From: Pseudomonas nitroreducens NBRC 12694
Lineage (GTDB): Bacteria; Pseudomonadota; Gammaproteobacteria; Pseudomonadales; Pseudomonadaceae
Direction: 5' to 3'
Assembly (NCBI RefSeq): GCF_002091755.1
Contig: NZ_BDAI01000002.1
Location: forward strand, 1 to 64,000
DNA length: 64,000 bases
Part shown: in pieces, positions 1 to 9,078 of the stretch
Position numbering within the stretch: position 1 is the first letter of the stretch
Layout of the letters: the number at the start of each line of letters is the position of its first letter
Notes under the pieces: model-generated
Database searches by the model: none
What the model was told of the DNA's origin: nothing
What the model saw: the letters and a program-made list of their open reading frames with translations, nothing else
Position numbers and translations under genes: made by a program

Positions 1-11
1 TTTGAGTTCCG

Positions 12-37
12 GGCCTGCCATTTAAGGAAGGCAGGCC
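12..37. terminator. Inverted repeat, possible terminator of the gene before the window
   Basis: GGCCTGCC and GGCAGGCC form a perfect 8-bp stem around a 10-base loop. No clear T-run follows, so it may be a stabilising hairpin or a weak terminator of a gene lying to the left. Confidence 0.35.
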
Positions 38-49
38 GCTCAGCCAGCG

Positions 50-75
50 GTGGATAACGCTGGCGCGTTATCCAC
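50..75. repeat. REP-like palindrome (GTGGATAACGC)
   Basis: GTGGATAACGC, a TGGC loop and GCGTTATCCAC form a perfect 11-bp inverted repeat. Short extragenic palindromes with a central ATAACGC/GCGTTAT core are common between genes in P. aeruginosa-type genomes. It lies in the leader of the acyl-CoA ligase operon, so it could also act as an operator. Confidence 0.5.
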
Positions 76-202
76 CCAACAAAAGCACTCGCCGGGCTGT
101 CCAATCCGCTCATCCAGGTTGGCGGCTTTCGACATTGCCCGCGCGCCAGTGCAGCGGGAACATCAGAGGACTCCACACAAGAACAAACCCAGGAGTTCCG
201 CG

Positions 203-1867
203 ATGCGTTCCCATACCGCCGCCACGGCCGAGTTCGACTACTTCGCCGCCGCCGACGCCGTCCTGGCCGGCAACCTCGATGCCCTCAACGCCTGTGTCGA
301 ATGCTGCGACCGCCACGCCATTCCCGGCCGCGTCGCGCTGTTCTGGGAGGGCAAGGACGGTGACAGCGCCAGCTACACCTTCACCCAGCTGAAAGAACTT
401 TCCGGCCGCTTCGCCAGCTTCCTGTACAGCCTCGGCGTGCGCCCCGGCGACTGCGTCTCCGGCATGCTGCCGCGTACCCCGGAGTTGCTGATCGCCGTAC
501 TCGGTACCTGGCGCCTCGGCGCGGTCTACCAGCCGCTGTTCACCGCCTTCGGACCCAAGGCCATCGAGCACCGTGTCAAGCTCGCCGGCAGCAAGGTGGT
601 GGTCACCGACGGCGCCAACCGCGGCAAGCTCGACGAGGTCCCCGACGCCCCCACGCGGGTCACCGTCGGCGGGCCGAAGGGGCAGGGTATTCGTCATGGC
701 GACTACAGCTTCTGGGCCGAACTGGAACGACACTCGCCGGACTTCGAACCTGTCCTGCGCAGCGGCGAAGATCCCTTCCTGCTGATGTTCACCTCCGGCA
801 CCACCGGGCTGGCCAAGCCGCTGGCCGTGCCGCTGAAGGCCATCGTCGCCTTCGTCGGCTACATGCGCGATGCGGTCGGGCTTCGCGAGGAGGATTCGTT
901 CTGGAACCTCGCCGATCCGGGCTGGGCCTACGGCCTCTACTATGGCCTCACCGGGCCGCTGGCCATGGGGCACCCGATCACCTTCTACGAAGGCGCGTTC
1001 ACGGTGGAGAGCACTTGCCGCATCGTGCGCCAGTACGGCATCACCAACCTGGCTGGCTCGCCCACCGCCTACCGTCTGCTGATCGCGGCTGGCGAGGCAG
1101 CGTCCAAACCGCTCAAGGGCCGCCTGCGTGCCGTGAGCAGCGCCGGCGAGCCGCTGACGCCGGAAGTCATCCGCTGGTTCGCCAGCGAGCTGGGTGTAAC
1201 CATCCACGACCACTACGGCCAGACCGAGTTGGGCATGGTGCTGGCCAATCACCACGAGCTGGAACACCCGGTGCACCTGGGCGCTGCCGGCTTCTCCATC
1301 CCCGGCCATCGCGTGGTTGTGCTGGACGAGCAGGGCAACGAGCTGCCCGCCGGCCAGCCCGGCGTGCTCGCCATGGACCGCAAGCGCTCGCCGCTGATGT
1401 GGTTCGCCGGTTACCAGGACATGGAAACCAAATCCTTCGTTGGCGACTACTACCTCAGCGGCGACACCGTGGAGCTGAACGCCGACGGCAGCATCAGCTT
1501 CGTCGGCCGCGCCGATGATCTGATCACCACTTCCGGTTACCGCGTCGGCCCGTTCGACGTGGAGAGCGCGCTGATCGAGCACCCGGCGGTGATCGAGGCG
1601 GCGGTGATCGGCAAGCCGGACCCGGAGCGTACCGAACTGGTCAAGGCCTTCGTGGTGCTCTGCTCGTCCTACCGGCCGGGCGCGGAGCTGGCCGAGGAAC
1701 TACAACAGTACGTGCGCAAGCGACTGTCGGCGCACAGCTACCCGCGGGAAGTGGAGTTCGTCGACGAGCTGCCCAAGACGCCCAGCGGCAAGATCCAGCG
1801 CTTCCTCCTGCGCAACCAGGAGATCGCCAAGCAACGCGAAGCGGCCGAGAAAGCGGCGGCTCACTAA
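203..1867 (+). CDS. AMP-dependent acyl-CoA synthetase (ligase)
   Basis: Activates a carboxylic acid to its CoA thioester via an acyl-adenylate in the cytoplasm. The 554-residue protein has the phosphate-binding loop TSGTTG near residues 197-202, the SSAGEPL and DHYGQTE core motifs mid-protein, the GRADDLI hinge and a C-terminal PSGKIQRF segment carrying the catalytic lysine. This resembles acetyl- to medium-chain ligases of the ACS/ACSM type. The ATG was chosen over an upstream in-frame codon because an AGGAG site lies 8 bases before it. It opens an operon with an SDR, a thiolase and an acyl-CoA dehydrogenase, so it probably feeds a short or branched acid into beta-oxidation. The order matches PAO1 PA2555-PA2552 as I recall it. 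The substrate cannot be read from sequence. Confidence 0.9.
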   Translation: MRSHTAATAEFDYFAAADAVLAGNLDALNACVECCDRHAIPGRVALFWEGKDGDSASYTFTQLKELSGRFASFLYSLGVRPGDCVSGMLPRTPELLIAVLGTWRLGAVYQPLFTAFGPKAIEHRVKLAGSKVVVTDGANRGKLDEVPDAPTRVTVGGPKGQGIRHGDYSFWAELERHSPDFEPVLRSGEDPFLLMFTSGTTGLAKPLAVPLKAIVAFVGYMRDAVGLREEDSFWNLADPGWAYGLYYGLTGPLAMGHPITFYEGAFTVESTCRIVRQYGITNLAGSPTAYRLLIAAGEAASKPLKGRLRAVSSAGEPLTPEVIRWFASELGVTIHDHYGQTELGMVLANHHELEHPVHLGAAGFSIPGHRVVVLDEQGNELPAGQPGVLAMDRKRSPLMWFAGYQDMETKSFVGDYYLSGDTVELNADGSISFVGRADDLITTSGYRVGPFDVESALIEHPAVIEAAVIGKPDPERTELVKAFVVLCSSYRPGAELAEELQQYVRKRLSAHSYPREVEFVDELPKTPSGKIQRFLLRNQEIAKQREAAEKAAAH

Positions 1868-1885
1868 GTCCAGCGGAGAAACTTC

Positions 1886-2656
1886 ATGCAGATCCAGAAC
1901 AAGGTATTCCTCATCACCGGCGGCGGTTCCGGCCTCGGTGCGGCCACCGCGAAGCTGCTGGTGAGCGCCGGCGCCAAGGTGGTGCTGGCCGATATCAACG
2001 CCGAAGCCGGTGCGGCCCAGGCCGCCGAACTGGGCGAAGCCAATGCGCGCTTCATCCGCACCGACGTGTGCAGCGAGGCGGACGGCAAGGCTGCCGTGCA
2101 GCTTGCGCTGGATGCTTTCGGCGCGCTGCATGGGCTGGCCAACTGCGCGGGTGTGGCCCCGGCGGAAAAAGTCATCGGCCGCAATGGCGTGCATGGGCTG
2201 GAAAGCTTCGCCCGCACCATCAACATCAACCTGATCGGCACCTTCAACATGCTGCGCCTGGCCGCCGAAGCCATGGCGCAGAACCAGCCGGACGCCGGCG
2301 GCGAGCGCGGCATCATCATCAACACCGCCTCGGTGGCGGCCTTCGACGGGCAGATCGGCCAGGCCGCGTATTCCGCCTCCAAGAGCGCCGTGGTTGGCAT
2401 GACCCTGCCGATCGCCCGCGAACTGGCGCGCTCGGGCATCCGCGTGATGACCATCGCCCCCGGCATCTTCGAGACGCCGATGATGGCCGCCATGCCCCAG
2501 GAAGTCCGGGACTCCCTCGGCGCCAGCGTGCCGTTCCCGCCGCGCCTCGGTCGTCCCGACGAGTACGCCGCGCTGGCCCGCCACATCATCGAGAACAGCA
2601 TGCTCAACGGCGAAGTGATCCGCCTCGACGGCGCCATCCGCATGGCCGCGAAGTAA
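1886..2656 (+). CDS. SDR-family 3-hydroxyacyl-CoA dehydrogenase-like protein
   Basis: Short-chain dehydrogenase of 256 residues. The N-terminal TGGGSGLG (residues 10-17) is the NAD(P)-binding loop, NCAG follows mid-protein, and the catalytic Tyr162-x3-Lys166 lies in YSASK. The sequence resembles the type-10 17-beta-hydroxysteroid / 2-methyl-3-hydroxybutyryl-CoA dehydrogenase branch. In this operon the inferred job is to oxidise a 3-hydroxyacyl-CoA to the 3-ketoacyl-CoA for the thiolase just downstream. It starts 18 bases after the ligase stop with GGAG upstream of the ATG, so the two are co-transcribed. Other SDR substrates are possible; the operon supports the CoA-ester role. Confidence 0.85.
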   Translation: MQIQNKVFLITGGGSGLGAATAKLLVSAGAKVVLADINAEAGAAQAAELGEANARFIRTDVCSEADGKAAVQLALDAFGALHGLANCAGVAPAEKVIGRNGVHGLESFARTININLIGTFNMLRLAAEAMAQNQPDAGGERGIIINTASVAAFDGQIGQAAYSASKSAVVGMTLPIARELARSGIRVMTIAPGIFETPMMAAMPQEVRDSLGASVPFPPRLGRPDEYAALARHIIENSMLNGEVIRLDGAIRMAAK

Positions 2657-2670
2657 GCAGGAGAATTGCC

Positions 2671-3855
2671 ATGAACGATCCCATCGTCATCGTCAGCGCC
2701 ACCCGTACCCCCATGGGCGGCTTCCTCGGCGACTTCAAGGATGTCACCGCCGCCACCCTCGGCGCAGCCGCGATCCGTGCGGCCGTCGAGCGCGCCCGTC
2801 TGGGTGCCGAAGAAGTGGATGAAGCCGTACTCGGCTGCGTGCTCGCCGCCGGCCAGGGCCAGGCGCCCGCGCGCCAGGCGGTGCTGGGTGCGGGGCTGGC
2901 GCGTGGCACGCCGTGCTCCACGGTGAACAAGATGTGCGGCTCGGGCATGAAAGCCGCGATGATGGCCCACGACGCCATCCTCGCAGGTAGCGCCCGCGTC
3001 GCCTTGGCTGGTGGCATGGAGAGCATGTCCAACGCACCGTATCTGTTGGAGCGCGCCCGCAGCGGCTACCGCATGGGCCACGGCAAGGTGCTTGACCACA
3101 TGTTCCTCGACGGCCTCGAGGACGCCTACGACAAGGGCCGCCTGATGGGCACCTTCGCCGAGGACTGCGCCGAGAAATACGGCTTCACCCGTGAGCAGCA
3201 GGATGACTACGCCATCACCTCGCTGAGCCGCGCGCAGAAGGCCATGAGCGAAGGCCGCTTCAAGGACGAGATCGTCGCGGTCACTGTGAAGGCTGGCAAG
3301 GAACTGCGTGCCATCAGTGAAGACGAGCAGCCGCCGAAGGCGAAGCTGGACAAGATTCCGAGCCTGAAGCCGGCCTTCCGCGAAGGCGGCACCGTGACGG
3401 CGGCCAATGCCAGCTCCATCTCCGACGGCGCCGCCGCACTGGTGCTGATGCGCCTGTCCGAAGCCGAGAAGCGCGGTTTGACCCCGCTGGCGGCGATCCG
3501 TGGCCATTCGTCCTACGCCGATGCGCCGAACCTGTTCCCGACTGCCCCGGTGGGCGCGGTTGAGCGCCTGATGCAACGCACCGGCTGGGCGATCGGCGAC
3601 GTCGATCTGTTCGAGGTCAACGAAGCCTTCGCCGTCGTCGCCATGGCCGCCATGCGCGACCTGGTTATTCCCCATGACAAGCTCAACGTCCACGGTGGCG
3701 CCTGCGCCCTCGGTCATCCCATCGGTGCTTCCGGCGCGCGGGTGATCGTGACCCTGCTGTCGGCGCTCAAGCAGTACGACCTCAAGCGCGGCGTGGCCTC
3801 GGTGTGCATCGGTGGCGGCGAAGCCACGGCCATCGCGGTCGAGCGCCTGGCCTAA
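2671..3855 (+). CDS. Acetyl-CoA acyltransferase (thiolase)
   Basis: Cleaves 3-ketoacyl-CoA to acetyl-CoA (or propionyl-CoA) plus a shortened acyl-CoA. The 394-residue protein has the usual thiolase length and all three catalytic elements: Cys89 in NKMCGSG, His349 in GHPIGASG and Cys379 in CIGGG. The NEAFAV motif is also present. The ATG at the stated start has AGGAG 8 bases upstream. The reading frame is open far upstream, but that part overlaps the SDR gene in another frame and is not coding. It is the third gene of the acyl-CoA operon. A thiolase II-type role with 2-methylacetoacetyl-CoA would fit the SDR partner, but that is inference. Confidence 0.92.
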   Translation: MNDPIVIVSATRTPMGGFLGDFKDVTAATLGAAAIRAAVERARLGAEEVDEAVLGCVLAAGQGQAPARQAVLGAGLARGTPCSTVNKMCGSGMKAAMMAHDAILAGSARVALAGGMESMSNAPYLLERARSGYRMGHGKVLDHMFLDGLEDAYDKGRLMGTFAEDCAEKYGFTREQQDDYAITSLSRAQKAMSEGRFKDEIVAVTVKAGKELRAISEDEQPPKAKLDKIPSLKPAFREGGTVTAANASSISDGAAALVLMRLSEAEKRGLTPLAAIRGHSSYADAPNLFPTAPVGAVERLMQRTGWAIGDVDLFEVNEAFAVVAMAAMRDLVIPHDKLNVHGGACALGHPIGASGARVIVTLLSALKQYDLKRGVASVCIGGGEATAIAVERLA

Positions 3856-3865
3856 GGAGCGAGCC

Positions 3866-4993
3866 ATGATTCCCAGCGAAGAAGACCTCCAGATCCGTGA
3901 CGTTGCCCGCCAGTTCGCCCAGGAGCGGCTGAAACCCTTTGCCGCCGACTGGGACCGCGAGCACCGTTTCCCGGCCGAGGCCATCAAGGAAATGGCCGAC
4001 CTCGGCTTCCTCGGCATGCTGGTGGCGGAGCAGTGGGGCGGCGCGCAGACCGGCCACCTGGCCTACGCCATGGCGCTGGAAGAGATCGCCGCCGGCGACG
4101 GCGCCTGCTCGACCATCATGAGCGTGCACAATTCGGTGGGCTGCATGCCCATCGCCAAGTTCGGCAACGACGAGCAGAAGCGCCAGTTCCTCGTGCCCCT
4201 GGCCCGTGGCGAGATGATCGGCGCCTTTGCCCTGACCGAGCCGCAGGCCGGCTCCGACGCCAGCTTCCTGAAAACCCGCGCACGCCGGGACGGCGACCAT
4301 TACGTGCTGAACGGCAGCAAGCAGTTCATCACCTCCGGCAGCCATGCTGGTGTAGTGATCGTCTTCGCAGTGACCGATGCGGCGGCAGGCAAGAAAGGCA
4401 TCAGCGCCTTCATCGTGCCGACCGAAACGCCTGGCTATCGCGTGGTACGCGTCGAGGACAAGCTCGGCCAGCACGCCTCGGACACCTGCCAAATCGCCTT
4501 CGACGACATGCGTATTCCTGCGAGCTACAGGCTGGGCGAAGAGGGGCAGGGCTACGCCATCGCCCTGGCAAACCTGGAAGGCGGGCGCATCGGTATCGCT
4601 TCGCAAGCTGTCGGCATGGCCCGCGCCGCGTTCGAGTACGCCCGCGACTACGCCCACGAGCGCGAAACCTTCGGCAAACCGATCATCCAGCACCAGGCCG
4701 TGGCTTTCCGCTTGAGCGATATGGCTACCGAGATCGCCGTGGCCCGGCAGATGGTTCACCACGCGGCCAGCCTGCGCGAAGCCGGCCTGCCGTGCCTGAC
4801 CGAAGCCTCCATGGCCAAGCTGTTCGCCTCGGAAATGGCCGAGCGGGTGTGCTCCGCGGCGATCCAGACCCTGGGCGGTTACGGCTATCTGCAGGACTAC
4901 CCGGTGGAACGCATCTACCGTGACGTGCGCGTGTGCCAGATCTATGAAGGCACCAGCGATGTGCAGCGACTGGTGATCGCGCGCAGCTTGTAA
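3866..4993 (+). CDS. Acyl-CoA dehydrogenase
   Basis: FAD-dependent alpha,beta-dehydrogenation of acyl-CoA, with electrons passing to ETF. The 375-residue protein has the short/branched-chain family layout: N-terminal helical domain, FAD-contacting ALTEPQAGSD and FITSG segments in the middle, and a C-terminal YEGTSDVQR whose Glu is the catalytic base in this family. The start has AAGGAGCGAG directly upstream and follows the thiolase stop by 10 bases. It is the last gene of the operon; a strong stem-loop follows. The set ligase, dehydrogenase, SDR and thiolase covers beta-oxidation except for an enoyl-CoA hydratase, which is not present here. Confidence 0.92.
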   Translation: MIPSEEDLQIRDVARQFAQERLKPFAADWDREHRFPAEAIKEMADLGFLGMLVAEQWGGAQTGHLAYAMALEEIAAGDGACSTIMSVHNSVGCMPIAKFGNDEQKRQFLVPLARGEMIGAFALTEPQAGSDASFLKTRARRDGDHYVLNGSKQFITSGSHAGVVIVFAVTDAAAGKKGISAFIVPTETPGYRVVRVEDKLGQHASDTCQIAFDDMRIPASYRLGEEGQGYAIALANLEGGRIGIASQAVGMARAAFEYARDYAHERETFGKPIIQHQAVAFRLSDMATEIAVARQMVHHAASLREAGLPCLTEASMAKLFASEMAERVCSAAIQTLGGYGYLQDYPVERIYRDVRVCQIYEGTSDVQRLVIARSL

Positions 4994-5004
4994 AGGGTTC
5001 GCCG

Positions 5005-5055
5005 GCAGACCCCGGCCTGTTCGTTGGACAGGCACTTCGGCAGGGCGGGGTCTGC
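5005..5055. terminator. Stem-loop between convergent genes
   Basis: GCAGACCCCG pairs perfectly with CGGGGTCTGC, and the enclosed segment forms a second stem (GCCTGT with ACAGGC). It sits just after the acyl-CoA dehydrogenase stop and before the convergent LysR gene. It lacks a good T-tract, so efficiency is uncertain. Confidence 0.5.
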
Positions 5056-5100
5056 AGGTGGCTTGTCGAGCATGACGCCTTCGCTTATGGCGGGGAGCGA

Positions 5101-5125
5101 AGCGATACCCATCAATGGGATCGCT
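5101..5125 (-). terminator. Near-perfect palindrome downstream of the LysR gene
   Basis: AGCGAT-A-CCCAT pairs with ATGGG-ATCGCT around a two-base centre, with one bulged A. It lies 8 bases beyond the stop of the minus-strand LysR gene. A transcript end is likely, but no strong U-run is visible. Confidence 0.4.
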
Positions 5126-5132
5126 CCAGGCA

Positions 5133-6065
5133 TCAGGCGCGCTCCGCCGCCTCGCGCGCTTCGCGCGCCGTCACCTGCTGGCACAGCTCGATGATCTGCT
5201 CGCGCATCCAGCGGTTGGCCGGGTCCTGGTCGGTGCTCTCGTGCCAGTACAGGTGGGTTTCCAGCTTCGGCACGTCATTCACCGGCAGGTCGACGAAGTG
5301 CAGGCCGTGGTGGCGGGCAAAGCGCTCGGGCACGGTGACCACCATGTCGGTCTGCTGTACCACGGTGGAGGCCATCAGGTAGTGCTGCGAACGCAGGGCG
5401 ATCTTGCGCTGCAGGCCCATCTTGCCCAGCGACAGGTCGACGTAGCCCAAGCCGCTGCGGCGGCTGGAAATCTGGATGTGCGCCACCGACAGGTATTCCT
5501 CCAGCGTTACCTTGTCCTTGGCCAGCGCATGGCCCTGGCGCATGGCGCAGACGTAGCGGTCTTCCATCAGCTTGACGTGGCGTACCTGCGGGTCGGTGTT
5601 CAGCGGCGCGTCGACGGCGAAGTCCAGGCGGCCGGCGGCCAGTTCCTTGGTGGTTTCGCGGCGCTTGGAGAGGAAGCTCTCGATGTGCACGTTCGGCGCC
5701 TGGCGGCGCAGGCGCTGGAACAGAGGCGGCAGGACGATGGCCTCGGTGAGGTCGGTCATGCTGATGCGGTAGGTCTTGTTCGCCTGGGTCGGGGTGAAGG
5801 TGCGGCTTTCCTGTACCGACACACGCAGCAGCTGCAGCGCGTTGCGTACCGGGCCGATGATGTTCTGCGCCATGGGCGTGGGCACCATGCCCTGCGCGGT
5901 GCGCACGAACAGCGGGTCGTTGAAGGTTTCGCGCAGGCGGGCGAGGGCGTTGGAGACGGCGGGCTGGGTAATGCCGACGATCTGTCCGGCGCGGGTCAGG
6001 TTGGCTTCGGTGTAGATCGCGTCGAAGACGATGAACAGGTTCAGATCGACCTTGCTGAGGTTCAT
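5133..6065 (-). CDS. LysR-family transcriptional regulator
   Basis: Probable regulator of the acyl-CoA genes on both sides. The 310-residue protein has an N-terminal winged helix-turn-helix (LNLFIVFDAIY through TQPAVSNALARLR, about residues 5-60) and a C-terminal type-2 periplasmic-binding-like effector domain. I chose the ATG beginning MNLSKVDLN because LysR proteins typically start a few residues before the helix-turn-helix; upstream in-frame starts would add up to 27 residues. It is divergent from the acyl-CoA dehydrogenase at 6233 and convergent with the ligase operon. The same arrangement occurs in PAO1 (PA2551, from memory). The effector is unknown; a CoA ester or free acid is plausible. 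Confidence 0.88.
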   Translation of the reverse strand: MNLSKVDLNLFIVFDAIYTEANLTRAGQIVGITQPAVSNALARLRETFNDPLFVRTAQGMVPTPMAQNIIGPVRNALQLLRVSVQESRTFTPTQANKTYRISMTDLTEAIVLPPLFQRLRRQAPNVHIESFLSKRRETTKELAAGRLDFAVDAPLNTDPQVRHVKLMEDRYVCAMRQGHALAKDKVTLEEYLSVAHIQISSRRSGLGYVDLSLGKMGLQRKIALRSQHYLMASTVVQQTDMVVTVPERFARHHGLHFVDLPVNDVPKLETHLYWHESTDQDPANRWMREQIIELCQQVTAREAREAAERA

Positions 6066-6134
6066 TACCGGGGCTCCGCTTGTCATTGTTTTGGCCCGAT
6101 CATACCCGAACCGACGCTCAGGTCCATACGGGTT

Positions 6135-6146
6135 ATGAATGTTCAT
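6135..6146. promoter_or_regulatory. Candidate LysR operator half-site pair
   Basis: ATGAA-TG-TTCAT is a short dyad in the 167-bp divergent region between the LysR gene and the acyl-CoA dehydrogenase. Its placement suits autoregulation and control of the dehydrogenase, but the spacing is tighter than a classic T-N11-A box. Confidence 0.3.
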
Positions 6147-6232
6147 TGATTCGGATAATAGGCTGGGTAAATGCCCTTGGCTGTTCTAGCATCATCACCA
6201 CACAAACAACCGCCGCCAGAAGGTTAGCCCCC

Positions 6233-7462
<1,230 letters not shown>

Positions 7463-7477
7463 TCGCAACCTGCAATG

Positions 7478-7505
7478 AAAAAGCCCGCTGATGCGGGCCT
7501 TTTTC
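7478..7505 (+). terminator. Intrinsic terminator
   Basis: AAAAAGCCCGC, TGAT loop, GCGGGC and then CTTTTTC: a GC stem followed by a T-run 15 bases after the acyl-CoA dehydrogenase stop. Confidence 0.85.
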
Positions 7506-7528
7506 TTGGGCGGGACAGGGTGCTTTTC

Positions 7529-7590
7529 GTAGAAGCGGACTCCGTCCGGGATTGGCCTGCATCGTGCCGGACACCATCGCGGACGGTGGG
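7529..7590. repeat. Degenerate REP pair of the GCGGACTtcGTCCGC type
   Basis: GTAGAAGCGGACTCCGTCC and, about 40 bases on, CACCATCGCGGACGGTG resemble the two arms of the better preserved inverted repeat at 42647-42716. The gap between the acyl-CoA dehydrogenase terminator and the next gene holds nothing else I can recognise. Confidence 0.45.
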
Positions 7591-7636
7591 GCGTCCCGCG
7601 CAGGGTGTCGGATATCGGTTGTGCAACGGTACACAG

Positions 7637-7664
7637 AACAAGGCCAGCTTGCGCTGGCCCTGTT
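7637..7664 (-). terminator. Terminator hairpin of the terC unit
   Basis: On the minus strand AACAGGGCCAGC, GCAA loop, GCTGGCCTTGTT forms a strong stem directly after the stop of the small gene at 7668. The loop-distal part is AT-rich. Confidence 0.6.
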
Positions 7665-7667
7665 CAT

Positions 7668-7868
7668 TCACTGCTCCGGTGACGGCTCCGGCCCATCCGC
7701 CTGGCTCTGCTGCGTCAGCAACCACTCCCGGCGCGTGTGCAACTGGGCGGCGAAGGCCCGCGCAGCGGCCTCGTGGGGAAATCGCAGCGCGCGACGACCG
7801 AGACGGACCTGCCAATAGGCCCTGCCGCGAAACTCAACGGCTTCGATCCTCACCTCCAGCGCTTGCAT
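7668..7868 (-). CDS. Small hypothetical protein downstream of terC
   Basis: A 66-residue basic protein with a compact pattern: MQALEVRIEAVEFRGRAYW, then VRLGRRALRFPHEAAARAFAAQL. It is soluble, with no signal or membrane segment. The ATG was chosen because GGAGAG lies 6-7 bases upstream; a longer frame exists but has no ribosome site. It overlaps the last 35 bases of the terC-like gene, which suggests translational coupling. Function unknown. The beta-strand plus helix pattern could be a small nucleic-acid or protein binding fold, but this is a guess. Confidence 0.6.
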   Translation of the reverse strand: MQALEVRIEAVEFRGRAYWQVRLGRRALRFPHEAAARAFAAQLHTRREWLLTQQSQADGPEPSPEQ

Positions 7869-8877
7869 GGATCCTCTCCTGGCTGACGATTTCCAGCGGT
7901 TCCTCGCCGGTTCTGCGCGTCTTGAGCAAGGATAGCAGTATGCCACCCGCCAAAAGGCCGAAGGTTACGCCAAGGGACAGTGCGGCGGGAACCTTGCCGA
8001 TGAATCCGTGCAGGAAAATCTTCGTGCCGATGAACACCAGGACCAGCGCCAGGGCGTACTTGAGGTACACGAATCGATGGATCATCGCCGCCAGCGAGAA
8101 GTACAGGGCGCGCAGGCCGAGGATGGCGAAGATGTTCGAGGTGTAGACGATGAAAGGATCCTGGGTGATGGCGAAGATCGCCGGCACGCTGTCCACGGCG
8201 AATACCAGGTCGGCCAGCTCGATCAGGATCAGCGCCAGGAGCAGCGGGGTGGCGTAGCGCACCAGCTTGCCCGAGGCGTCCGGCATCTTCACGAAGAAGT
8301 GGTGTTCGTGAATGGTGTCGGTCATGCGGATGCGCTTGCGCAGGAACTTCAGCACCGGGTTGTTGGCCAGGTCCGGCTCGGCATCATGTTTGCTGAACAG
8401 CATCTTCACGCCGCTGAACAGCAGGAAGGCACCGAATACGTACATGATCCACTCGAATTCCTTCACCAGCGCGGCGCCCAGGCCAATCATCAGCGCGCGC
8501 ATGACGATGGCACCGAGAATGCCCCAGAACAGCACCTGGTGCTGGTAACGGCGAGGGATGCCGAAGAAGCCGAAGATCATCGCCATGACGAACACGTTGT
8601 CCATCGATAGCGACTGTTCGACGAGGAAGCCGGTGTAGTACTCCACCGCGCTGGTGGCGCCGAACTCGTACCAGACCCAGCCACCGAAGGCCAGGCCGCA
8701 GGCGAAGTAGCCGGCAGAGAGCATCAGGCTCTCGCGCACGCCGATCTCGTGGTGATCGCGTTGCAGGACGCCCAGGTCGAGTACGAGGAGAAGAATCACG
8801 ATGGCCAGGAAGGCCAGCCAGAACCAGGTGGCGGTTCCGAGGAATGGTTCGGTTAAAAAGGCGTGCAGAGCTGTCAT
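7834..8877 (-). CDS. TerC/Alx-family integral membrane protein
   Basis: A 347-residue inner-membrane protein with about nine hydrophobic helices, beginning FLGTATWFWLAFLAIVILLLVLD and carrying the TerC-family segments SLSMDNVFVMAMIF, ALILIELADLVFAVDSVPA and ALYFSLAAMIHRF. The conserved intramembrane Asp/Glu residues (LSMDN, ELADLVFAVDS) are intact. Alx, the E. coli relative, is an alkali-induced manganese exporter, so metal efflux or pH/metal homeostasis is the likely role. GGGAGGGG precedes the ATG. The minus-strand leader can fold into a branched structure (see 8909-8956). PAO1 has the same gene beside the acyl-CoA block (PA2549, from memory). Confidence 0.9.
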   Translation of the reverse strand: MTALHAFLTEPFLGTATWFWLAFLAIVILLLVLDLGVLQRDHHEIGVRESLMLSAGYFACGLAFGGWVWYEFGATSAVEYYTGFLVEQSLSMDNVFVMAMIFGFFGIPRRYQHQVLFWGILGAIVMRALMIGLGAALVKEFEWIMYVFGAFLLFSGVKMLFSKHDAEPDLANNPVLKFLRKRIRMTDTIHEHHFFVKMPDASGKLVRYATPLLLALILIELADLVFAVDSVPAIFAITQDPFIVYTSNIFAILGLRALYFSLAAMIHRFVYLKYALALVLVFIGTKIFLHGFIGKVPAALSLGVTFGLLAGGILLSLLKTRRTGEEPLEIVSQERIHASAGGEDRSR

Positions 8878-8908
8878 TTGGCCCCTCCCTTAGTGTCGTT
8901 GTCGAAAA

Positions 8909-8956
8909 GTGACTCCGACATGGCGGTTGGCAACCGTCAGAGGGGCCCGGCGTCAC
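8909..8956 (-). promoter_or_regulatory. Structured leader upstream of the terC-like gene
   Basis: GTGAC and GTCAC at the ends can close an outer helix around an inner palindrome CGGTTG-G-CAACCG (about 8925-8937). The structure begins about 30 bases before the terC start. Some alx/terC genes are controlled by yybP-ykoY manganese riboswitches, but I could not confirm that motif's conserved bases here. Confidence 0.3.
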
Positions 8957-9078
8957 TGGCGGGAAAATAGCAGAGCGCCTGGCAGAGACAAGCGAAGGAA
9001 CGTAACAAGTTCCTACAGTATTTCCAGACCGGGCGATCAGCTTCCTTCAGACAGTCTAGACGCTGATCGCCAGGGGGA

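Noticed and set aside
1864..4017. A 717-codon minus-strand frame opposite the SDR and thiolase genes
   Set aside because: Antisense shadow; the sense genes have complete catalytic motifs.
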